Positions 1 to 5,573 of a stretch of DNA of 5,573 bases are shown here, in pieces (the stretch's first letter is position 1; every line of letters begins with the position of its first letter). The stretch spans positions 1 to 5,573 of the forward strand of contig VAYD01000116.1 in NCBI GenBank assembly GCA_005883905.1. Reading direction: 5' to 3'. Origin of the DNA: Actinomycetota bacterium. GTDB lineage: Bacteria > Actinomycetota > Thermoleophilia > Solirubrobacterales > Solirubrobacteraceae. The translations under genes and the position numbers were made by a program. A model generated the notes under the pieces. It saw nothing but the letters and a program-made list of their open reading frames with translations, made no database searches and was not told where the DNA came from.

Positions 1-1569
1 GTCGAGCGCCCAACCCGCGACGGCGAGCGTCACCGCCACGCCGAGCACAGCCGCCGGCGAGCGCGTCGCCAGGCCGAGCGCGCCGCGCCACCCATGCTCC
101 CCCCGCGCCCGGACCCAACGCGCCGCCGCGTTCTCGCGCAGCAGGTCGCCGGCGCCGCGCACCGCGGGGCCGAGCGTCTCGCGGGCGGAGCGCAGCGCCG
201 CAGGAGGGCTCACCCGCGCGCTCAGAGCCGCCACACCGGCCGTCAGCGCGAGCGTCAGCCCGATCGCGATGCCGATCACGAGCAGCACGCCGAACCCCCG
301 CACCATCGGCACCGGAGACACCAGCAGCACGAGGAACCCCGCAGCCGTCGCGGCCGCGGCGGTCGCCACCGCGGGCGCGCCCAAGCGCGCGACCCGATCG
401 ATGTCGCCGCGTTCCTCGACCACCCGTGACTGGAGCTGGATCGCGTAATCGACCGCCAGGCCGAGCAGCACGGGGAGCACGCCGATCGACGCCATCGTCA
501 GCGACGCGCCGGCCGCCGACAGCGCCCCGAACGTGATCGCCACCGCCGCGACCGCGATCGCGAGCGGCAGCAGCCGCAGGCGCGCCCGGAAGACGAGCGC
601 CAGCGTCAGCGCCATCACGAGCAGTGCTGCGATCAGCAGCGTCCTGACCGAGCTGACCAGCGTGTCCGACAGGTCCGACACGACCACCGGCGCCCCTGTG
701 ACCACATACTGCTGCCCGCCGCGCAGGCGCCAGTCGGGCATGCGCACGGCCTGGCGGATCAGCGAGACAGCCTGCGTGCGCTCGGTGTCGCTGAGGTCCG
801 GGCGCAGCCGCGCCTGGATCAGCGCCGCGCCACACGTCGGGAACAGGTACGCGAAGCGCGCCTTGGGCTGGCACGGCTTGGTCGTGTTCTCGAAGACGAG
901 GTTCGAGACGAAGCTCGGGTCGTTGATCCGCGGGACCCCGGTGAGCTTGTACTGCAGCCCGAGCCGGAACGCGTCGCGCAGGAACTGCGTGTAGACGAGC
1001 GACCGCGCCTCGGACTCGAACTTCTTGGCGCGCGCGACCGAGTACCCGCGCGAGCGCGCGATCTTGTAGGCCGCCTTGCCCGCCTGGTCGGCCTCGGCGG
1101 CCTTCTGCTGCTGCTGGCGCGTGAACGCGTCGGCGATCTGGCCCGCCGACTCGTTGATGAACGTCCCAGGGCCGTAGACGACCTTGACGGGCCGCGGGTC
1201 GAGCCGCGCGAGCTTCGCGCAGGGACCGTTGCTGCCGCCACGCGGCTTGACGTTCTTCGGCGCGCGCCCGGAGATGCAGCCCTCGAGCCCGATGATGCGC
1301 TCGAGGTCGTCCGTCAGCACCGTGCGGCGCAGATCGCCGCGCACGAGCACGATCACCGGGTCGTCGCCGAAGCGCGAGTGCAGCTCCGTCGTCGCCTTGT
1401 ACGACGCGCTGCTCTTGCCGACCAGTGTGTCGGTGCGCGCGCTCGGGTGCAGGCGCAGCGCGAACGCCGCGCCGACCAGCGTCAGCGCGAGGACGATCAG
1501 ACCCGTCAGCAGCGGCCGCCGCGCGGCCGCGCGCATGATCCGTCCAAGAACCCCCGGCAGGCTCACCAC
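1..1569 (-). CDS. MMPL/RND-superfamily transporter, N-terminal part (C-terminus beyond the left edge)
   Basis: This is a multi-pass inner-membrane transporter of the RND superfamily, closest in character to the MMPL/HAE3-type lipid or hydrophobe exporters. The frame runs without a stop from GTG 1569 to base 1, giving 523 residues. TM1 is at about 20-40; a large extracytoplasmic loop follows (about 41-308; four cysteines at 98, 117, 233 and 246, and a QQQQ run at 152-155). TM2-TM6 lie at about 309-450, then a cytoplasmic linker rich in Arg/Ala, and TM7 begins near 506. TM4 carries GLAVDYAIQLQSR (Asp374-Tyr375), matching the Asp-Tyr pair used for proton coupling in MMPL proteins. Family members are usually 700-1000 residues, so a second TM/loop half should follow outside the window. 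The start is uncertain: GTG 1569, GTG 1566 or ATG 1536 are all possible; none has a clear ribosome binding site, and an in-frame TAG at 1578-1576 sets the upstream limit. It follows MCE gene 3 by 20 bases, suggesting the same transcript. Confidence 0.88.
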   Translation of the reverse strand, partial: MVSLPGVLGRIMRAAARRPLLTGLIVLALTLVGAAFALRLHPSARTDTLVGKSSASYKATTELHSRFGDDPVIVLVRGDLRRTVLTDDLERIIGLEGCISGRAPKNVKPRGGSNGPCAKLARLDPRPVKVVYGPGTFINESAGQIADAFTRQQQQKAAEADQAGKAAYKIARSRGYSVARAKKFESEARSLVYTQFLRDAFRLGLQYKLTGVPRINDPSFVSNLVFENTTKPCQPKARFAYLFPTCGAALIQARLRPDLSDTERTQAVSLIRQAVRMPDWRLRGGQQYVVTGAPVVVSDLSDTLVSSVRTLLIAALLVMALTLALVFRARLRLLPLAIAVAAVAITFGALSAAGASLTMASIGVLPVLLGLAVDYAIQLQSRVVEERGDIDRVARLGAPAVATAAAATAAGFLVLLVSPVPMVRGFGVLLVIGIAIGLTLALTAGVAALSARVSPPAALRSARETLGPAVRGAGDLLRENAAARWVRARGEHGWRGALGLATRSPAAVLGVAVTLAVAGWALD

Positions 1570-1576
1570 GTCAGGC

Positions 1577-1592
1577 TAGCCAACGTTGACTA
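1577..1592. other. Imperfect 16-bp palindrome between MCE gene 3 and the transporter
   Basis: TAGCCAACGTTGACTA reads nearly the same on both strands: a perfect CAACGTTG core at 1581-1588, a TAG/CTA flank, and one mismatched pair between core and flank. It overlaps the stop codon of MCE gene 3 and fills most of the only true intergenic gap in the window. No T-run follows on the minus strand, so it does not look like an intrinsic terminator. It could be an operator half-site pair or chance; an 8-bp perfect core is weak evidence. Confidence 0.25.
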
Positions 1593-3101
1593 ACGAGCGC
1601 GCTGCCTCGCCGTGGCGCCGGTCGACGCCTTCACGTGCGGGTACTGCGTCGTCTCGCCCTGGAACGGGAACTTGGGCTGCTGCTTGCACGGCGGCGCCGG
1701 CGCCTGCTGGCCGACCGGGCCGAACGCGTACTTCTGGATGTTGTCCTGCAGCGCCTGCGGCAGGATCGCGAGGTTGTTGTTGTTGATCACCGGGTCGCCG
1801 CGGCCGCACTGGCGCGTCTCGTAGGAGAACATCCCCTGCGGCAGGTTGTCGAATGACCGCGGGAAGTTGTACGGGGTCGGCCGGTTCGTCCCGACGCGGA
1901 TCGGATACACCGCGAAGTTCTCGGGGTTGATCGGGTTCATCGTGCGCAGGTAGTGCAGCTGCACGCCCGGCTTGGGCGTCGTGAACGCCTGCGTCGAGGC
2001 GACGGTGTTGGCGAAGAACGCCGTCAGCTCGCTCTTGTAGTTGCCCAGGCCCTCGAGGATCGGGTTGACGTTGCGCAGCACAGGGTCGAAGGCGCCCAGG
2101 AGCGGCGGCAGCTCGTTGAGGAACTTGTCCGTCGCCGGCAGGCCCTTCTTGGACGCGTCGACCAGCGGGTTGACGTTGGTGAACAGCGACTTGAGGTCGG
2201 GCGCGAGCTTGTTGAGGTCGATCAGCGTCGGGCTCAGCTGGCGCGCCGCGGGCCGCAGCTGCGTGACCAGCGGGTTGGTCTCGTGCGCGAACTGGGTCAG
2301 GCGCCGCACCGTCTTGGTCGACTCGACCTCGAACGTCGGCAGCGCCCGGAAGGCGCCCTCGAGCTGCTGGTTGCGCGCCGCGGTCACCTTGAAGACGTTG
2401 TTCGAGTTCGTGATCAGCGACGTGAGCTGGCCGTGGCGCTCGCTCAGGGCGTTGAACACGACGCCCGTGTTCGACACGAGCCGGCGGACCGCGCCCTCCT
2501 GCGAGTTGAGGATCCGCAGCAGCTGCGTCGTGTCGGTGGCGAACGGCGCGAGGTTGCCGAGCGCGTCGTTGATGTCCTGCCCGCGGCCCTTGATGCCGGC
2601 CGCCTGCTGCTCCATCCAGACCTGGAACGCGTGGCGCGTCTTGGGGTCGAACGCGCGGAAGATCTCGTCGAGCTCGACCGTCGGCGACACGCGCGACGCC
2701 GCAAGGTCCCCGTTCTCCGGGACCGTGCCGACGGTCTTGTGGCCCGGCGTGAGCTCCACGTAGGTCTCGCCGAGCAGCGTCTTCTGGCGCAGGGTCGCCC
2801 GCGAGTCCTTCGGCAGCGGCGCGTACTTGGAGTCGAGCTCGATCGTCGCGTCGCTGCGGCCGGTCTGCTTGTCGGTCTGGATGTCCTTGACCTTGCCGAC
2901 CGACACGCCGGAGATCCGCACGTCGGCCTCCTTGGCGAGCTGCGTCGCCTCGCCGAAGGATGCGTGGAAGCGGTAGCCCTTCGGCTTGAGCGGGATCGGG
3001 CCGCCGAAGGCCAGCCACAGGAACAGCAGGAGGCCGAAGCAGGAGAGCGCGAACCCGACCATCACGAGCAGCCTGCCGAGCGTCGGGGCCTGCTTCTGCA
3101 C
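1590..3101 (-). CDS. MCE/MlaD-family lipid-transport protein 3, complete
   Basis: This third MCE protein has 503 residues and the same architecture as its neighbours. Residues about 11-33 are the membrane anchor (LLVMVGFALSCFGLLLFLWL). Residues about 40-120 are the MCE domain, recognisable from VRISGVSVGKVKDI and TLLGETYVELTPG. A helical region spans about 145-360 and includes NSNNVFKVTAARNQQLEGAF. The C-terminal portion contains GNYKSELTAFF, a four-asparagine run (INNNNLAI), and a Pro/Gln-rich end with PPCKQQPKFPF. Cysteines 432 and 472 are extracytoplasmic; Cys21 lies inside the anchor. The GTG start at 3101 immediately follows the TAG of the preceding gene with no spacer, and a strong GGAGGT lies nine bases upstream within the last codons of that gene. 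The start fits because the anchor begins ten residues in. It probably assembles with the other MCE proteins into a hetero-oligomeric tunnel, as known for actinobacterial Mce complexes; substrate unknown. Confidence 0.93.
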   Translation of the reverse strand: MQKQAPTLGRLLVMVGFALSCFGLLLFLWLAFGGPIPLKPKGYRFHASFGEATQLAKEADVRISGVSVGKVKDIQTDKQTGRSDATIELDSKYAPLPKDSRATLRQKTLLGETYVELTPGHKTVGTVPENGDLAASRVSPTVELDEIFRAFDPKTRHAFQVWMEQQAAGIKGRGQDINDALGNLAPFATDTTQLLRILNSQEGAVRRLVSNTGVVFNALSERHGQLTSLITNSNNVFKVTAARNQQLEGAFRALPTFEVESTKTVRRLTQFAHETNPLVTQLRPAARQLSPTLIDLNKLAPDLKSLFTNVNPLVDASKKGLPATDKFLNELPPLLGAFDPVLRNVNPILEGLGNYKSELTAFFANTVASTQAFTTPKPGVQLHYLRTMNPINPENFAVYPIRVGTNRPTPYNFPRSFDNLPQGMFSYETRQCGRGDPVINNNNLAILPQALQDNIQKYAFGPVGQQAPAPPCKQQPKFPFQGETTQYPHVKASTGATARQRAR

Positions 3102-4511
3102 CTAGCGCGCACCTCCCGCCGTGGTCGGTGTGGTCGTCAGCTGGTTCGAGCGCGCGGCGGCTGTCGGGGCCGGCGTCACGCCGCTGCCGGCCTGCGAGGT
3201 CTGCGGGCACACCTGGTTGGCCGGCGGCGTGTTCAGCAGCTCGACGAGCGTGCCGAGCTGCTGGTTGACCTGCCCGAGACGCTGGAGCGCCTGGAGCGAG
3301 ATGCACGAGATCTGCACGATGCCGTGGCGGATCGGGCCGTGCGCGTCCTGGGTCGCGAACAGCGACGCGCCGTTGTGGTTCGTCCACGCGGTGTAGAAGA
3401 GGTAGCCCTCGGCGCTGCCGGGCGGGTTGTAGGCCAACTCGTTGAAGAGCTCGTTGACGACGTCCAGCGACGTCGTGAGCTTCGGCGTCGCCTTCGCCAG
3501 GTCGGCCGCGGCGGGCCGCAGGAGCTTGATGGTGGGCTGCGCGTCGACGGCGAACGGCCGTATCTGGTTCTTGATGACGGGCGTCGTCTTGCGCAGGAAC
3601 GGCCGCGTCGCGGCCAGCGACGGCCCGAGGGCCCGAGCGCCGGGCAGCAGCGCGCCGAGCGTCGGCCCGAGGACCTTGCCGAGCTTGTTCGTCTTCGCCA
3701 GCGCCGTGTTGGTCGCCGAGAGCGTGCTCGGCAGGAGGCTGAGCGCCTCGCGCAGCTTCGCGTCCTGCGCCGCGAACGCCCTGAAGACGACGTTCGAGGA
3801 CTCGACCAGCCGCGTGATGTCGGCGTCCTTGCGGCCGAGCTCCTGGCTGAGCAGGCTGAAGTTGTGGACCGACTGGCGGATGTGCTCGTGGCGGACGGCG
3901 AGCAGCTTCGTGATCTTCAGCAGGTCGCGGCCGGTGGGGCTGAAGCGCTTGAACGCCGCCGACAGGTTGTCCCCGTTGCCCTTGAGGCCCTCCCCCGCGC
4001 CGGCGATCAGCAGCCGCAGGTAGTCGCGTGTGTCGCCGTCGAGCCCGGCGAGGATCTCGTCGGCGTTGATGTTCGGCAGCGTCTGGTTGATCGGGACGTG
4101 CTCGCTCGGCGGCAGCTCGCCGGCGGTCTTCGAGCCGGGCGTCAGCTCGAGCAGCATGTCGTTGAGGCCGGTCTTGGGCCGCAGCAGCGCCGTGGCATCC
4201 TTGTAGATCGGCGTGTACTTGCGCTTGATCGACGCCGTCACGACCGCGTGGCCGTTCTCGAGATCGACCTTCGTGATCTCCCCGACCTTGACGCCCGCGA
4301 TGTTGACGGTCTGCCCCTGGCCCGGGGTGACCGACTGCGCGGTCTGCATGTCGAACTTGTATTTGACGAAGTCCGAGCCGACGAACGGCACCCAGTTGGG
4401 GAGGTAGAGCCGCTGGTTGGACAGGATGTAGCCGCCGACGGCGAGCGCGACCACGAACAGGCCGATGATCGCCACGAAGTCCCAGCGATGCTTGCCGATC
4501 GCGGACCTCAC
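3102..4511 (-). CDS. MCE/MlaD-family lipid-transport protein 2, complete
   Basis: This is a membrane-anchored MCE protein of 469 residues, expected to be one subunit of a multi-MCE complex that binds or channels lipid outside the cytoplasmic membrane. Residues 12-30 form one hydrophobic anchor (FVAIIGLFVVALAVGGYIL). Residues about 49-127 are the MCE domain, with the hallmark VNIAGVKVGEI and LLELTPGSKT near its end. Residues about 150-355 are mostly helical with regularly spaced Leu/Ala, including SNVVFRAFAAQDAKL. A block rich in aromatic residues (360-397; AYNPPG, YLFYTAWTNHN, QDAHGPIRHG) follows, then a Thr/Pro/Ala-rich tail. The only two cysteines are 403 and 435. The open frame continues rightward to 5087, but that part lies out of frame over gene 1. 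GTG at 4511 is chosen because it overlaps the upstream TGA in GTGA, has a GAGGG seven bases upstream, and places the anchor directly at the N-terminus. Exact substrate unknown. Confidence 0.93.
   Translation of the reverse strand: MRSAIGKHRWDFVAIIGLFVVALAVGGYILSNQRLYLPNWVPFVGSDFVKYKFDMQTAQSVTPGQGQTVNIAGVKVGEITKVDLENGHAVVTASIKRKYTPIYKDATALLRPKTGLNDMLLELTPGSKTAGELPPSEHVPINQTLPNINADEILAGLDGDTRDYLRLLIAGAGEGLKGNGDNLSAAFKRFSPTGRDLLKITKLLAVRHEHIRQSVHNFSLLSQELGRKDADITRLVESSNVVFRAFAAQDAKLREALSLLPSTLSATNTALAKTNKLGKVLGPTLGALLPGARALGPSLAATRPFLRKTTPVIKNQIRPFAVDAQPTIKLLRPAAADLAKATPKLTTSLDVVNELFNELAYNPPGSAEGYLFYTAWTNHNGASLFATQDAHGPIRHGIVQISCISLQALQRLGQVNQQLGTLVELLNTPPANQVCPQTSQAGSGVTPAPTAAARSNQLTTTPTTAGGAR
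3111..3116 (-). promoter_or_regulatory. Ribosome binding site for MCE gene 3 (GGAGGT)
   Basis: On the minus strand a near-consensus GGAGGT lies nine bases before the GTG at 3101, within the codons for the final Gly-Gly of MCE gene 2. It fixes the GTG start although this start directly abuts the upstream TAG stop. It is the strongest Shine-Dalgarno match found at a gene junction here. Confidence 0.75.
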
Positions 4512-5573
4512 TTGGCGGCCCTCGCGAACGGGTTGATGGGCGACAGCAGCGGCGCGCTCGCGTCGGTCGCGGGCGGCGTCGAGCCGCCGTCGGGCGGGCC
4601 GGTCGCCGCGCCGTTGACGTCCGGGATCTGCTGCTTGTAGCAGGGCGAGTCCGGCTTGTAGGGCGGCCGCTTCCCGGTGTAGGCCGGGCGCGTGCCGATC
4701 GGCGTCGCGACCGCGTTGCCGAACAGCGTGGTGTTCGTGTACGGGCCGATCTTGCCGCTCGAGATCGTCTGGTCGCCGCCGCCCGGCTGGAAGCGGACGT
4801 ACAGACCGTTGCCGTCGAAGTTCTGGCCCTCGCCGGCGAGGCCGACCATCGCGTACCAGAACTCCTTGTAGTTCTCGGCGCCCGTGCTCAGCGGCGGGTC
4901 GTTGATCTTGATGTCGCCCGTGGGCAGGATCACGTTCGTCGCGCACTTGGCGAGCAGGTCGGCCTGCGGGAGGAGCTTCAGCGTCTCGTCGGTGAGCTTC
5001 GCCAGGCTCGCGGTCGTGGGCGTCAGGTCGTTCACGAGCCCGCCGAGCTCCTTCTGCGACACGAGCGGGCGCGCCTGCGCGATCCACGGGAAGGCCGCGT
5101 CGATCGTGGCAGCCGTCTGGTTGACGCCGGGCAGGATCGCGCGCGCGAACAGGCGCGTGTTCGGGAACGAGTTGTTCAGCGACGTGAGCGCCTTGCCGGC
5201 ATTGCTGAGCGTCGGCGCGAGCAGCCGGACCGAGGCGCTCAGGTCGGCGCTGTGCGATGCGAATGCGGCCATCGTCGTGTTGAAGTTCGTGATCAGGTCC
5301 TTCAGCGCCGCCTCGTTGCGGTCGAGGCCCTGCGTGGTCTTGTCGAGGCCGGCGATCAGCTTCGAGAGGTCGTGGCGCTCGGTGCCGAGCAGCGCCTGGT
5401 TGACGATCGAGACGTTCTTGAACGCCGGGCCGCCGTACTTGTAGCTCTGGTTCAGCGCCGCGGCGGCTGTCAGCCCGCGCACGCTCGGGTCCTGCGCAGC
5501 GTCCTGCGCGGCCGTCGGCTTGGCGGTCAATGCCCTGCCATAGGTGTCGAGCAGCTGCTGCAGCTGCGATCGC
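4508..5573 (-). CDS. MCE/MlaD-family lipid-transport protein 1, C-terminal part (N-terminus beyond the right edge)
   Basis: This is probably an extracytoplasmic subunit of an MCE-type lipid ABC importer. The frame is open to the right edge and ends at TGA (4510-4508), giving 354 visible residues. A TTG lies in frame at 5530, but coding character continues upstream of it (SQLQQLLDTYGRAL), so the real start is outside the window and TTG should not be taken as the start. The membrane anchor and MCE domain are therefore not seen. What remains is a long alpha-helical region (about residues 1-205, with the segment NTTMAAFASHSADL resembling segments of the two following MCE proteins), a block with NYKEFWYAMVGL, and a Pro/Ala/Gly-rich disordered tail ending in FARAAK. 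Two cysteines occur (visible residues 210 and 311), the second in PCYKQQ. Family assignment rests on similarity to its two neighbours and on operon context. The stop overlaps the next gene's GTG start, implying translational coupling. Confidence 0.8.
   Translation of the reverse strand, partial: RSQLQQLLDTYGRALTAKPTAAQDAAQDPSVRGLTAAAALNQSYKYGGPAFKNVSIVNQALLGTERHDLSKLIAGLDKTTQGLDRNEAALKDLITNFNTTMAAFASHSADLSASVRLLAPTLSNAGKALTSLNNSFPNTRLFARAILPGVNQTAATIDAAFPWIAQARPLVSQKELGGLVNDLTPTTASLAKLTDETLKLLPQADLLAKCATNVILPTGDIKINDPPLSTGAENYKEFWYAMVGLAGEGQNFDGNGLYVRFQPGGGDQTISSGKIGPYTNTTLFGNAVATPIGTRPAYTGKRPPYKPDSPCYKQQIPDVNGAATGPPDGGSTPPATDASAPLLSPINPFARAAK
4519..4523 (-). promoter_or_regulatory. Ribosome binding site for MCE gene 2 (GAGGG)
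   Basis: On the minus strand GAGGG stands seven bases before the GTG at 4511, inside the last codons of MCE gene 1. It supports choosing GTG 4511 over any start further upstream. Together with the GTGA overlap it suggests translation of gene 2 is coupled to termination of gene 1. Confidence 0.6.

Noticed and set aside
94..994. Plus-strand open frames at 94-429 and 533-994
   Set aside because: Both are Arg-rich or Ser/Arg-rich low-information translations lying opposite the transporter, whose membrane segments and Asp-Tyr motif occupy this region on the minus strand.
1105..1116. CTG trinucleotide repeat
   Set aside because: Four copies only, encoding Gln152-155 of the transporter in frame; too short to be a meaningful repeat element.
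3018..3075. Lipoprotein signal in MCE protein 3 (ALSC at residues 18-21)
   Set aside because: Position -3 is Ala and -2 is Leu, a poor lipobox, and the hydrophobic stretch continues for more than ten residues after the cysteine, as in a plain membrane anchor.
1576..3387. 603-codon minus-strand frame overlapping MCE gene 3 in another register
   Set aside because: It is Arg/Ala/Pro/Gly-rich with no recognisable fold and overlaps the recognisable MCE domain and anchor of the true frame.
1953..4640. Very long open frame (895 codons) on the plus strand opposite MCE genes 1, 2 and 3
   Set aside because: The translation is dominated by Arg, Leu, Val, Ala, Glu and Asp with no domain, anchor or motif. 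It spans three convincing minus-strand genes. G/C-rich third positions leave antisense frames without stops, so this is a compositional shadow.
4512..5087. N-terminal extension of MCE gene 2 beyond GTG 4511
   Set aside because: The added 192 residues are Arg/Asp/Pro-rich shadow sequence over the coding region of MCE gene 1. GTG 4511 has a ribosome binding site, a coupled stop and puts the membrane anchor at the N-terminus.
5528..5530. TTG as the start of MCE gene 1
   Set aside because: The frame stays open to the window edge with plausible helical protein (LQQLLDTYGRA), and a start here would leave the protein without anchor and MCE domain. It is only where the visible frame could be opened.

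Overview
The window is a fragment of one co-directional minus-strand gene cluster. It is very G+C-rich, with G or C dominating third codon positions, which is why long spurious open frames occur on both strands. Four genes read right to left and fill almost the whole window: the C-terminal part of an MCE/MlaD-family protein (cut by the right edge), two complete MCE/MlaD-family proteins, and the N-terminal half or more of an MMPL/RND-superfamily membrane transporter (cut by the left edge). No RNA gene, mobile element, CRISPR array or terminator is visible. No gene-free stretch exceeds about 20 bases.

Base composition, several consecutive MCE paralogues each with one N-terminal membrane anchor and a long helical tail, and GTG starts point to a high-GC actinobacterium. 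My leaning is the Thermoleophilia/Solirubrobacterales rather than Mycobacterium, because the tails look unlike the mycobacterial MceA-F tails I know and an RND pump directly follows the MCE genes. This placement is inference.

Layout on the minus strand: 5573-4508, MCE protein 1 (C-terminal 354 residues); 4511-3102, MCE protein 2 (469 residues), overlapping gene 1 by four bases in a GTGA stop/start; 3101-1590, MCE protein 3 (503 residues), whose GTG start directly abuts the TAG stop of gene 2; a 20-base gap holding an imperfect palindrome; then 1569-1, the transporter (523 residues visible, no stop before the edge). Shine-Dalgarno-like sequences precede genes 2 and 3. None is evident before the transporter.

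MCE proteins are substrate-binding or tunnel-forming subunits of ABC-type lipid transporters. In actinobacteria several different MCE proteins assemble with YrbE/MlaE permeases and an ATPase to move lipids or sterols across the envelope. No permease or ATPase gene is in the window; they would be expected upstream, to the right. The MMPL/RND protein is a proton-driven type of exporter or flippase for lipids and other hydrophobic molecules. Its position suggests it works with, or is co-expressed with, the MCE complex. The main points of interest are this pairing, paired cysteines in the extracytoplasmic parts of all four proteins, and a short Pro-Cys-Lys-Gln-Gln tail motif shared by two of the MCE proteins.
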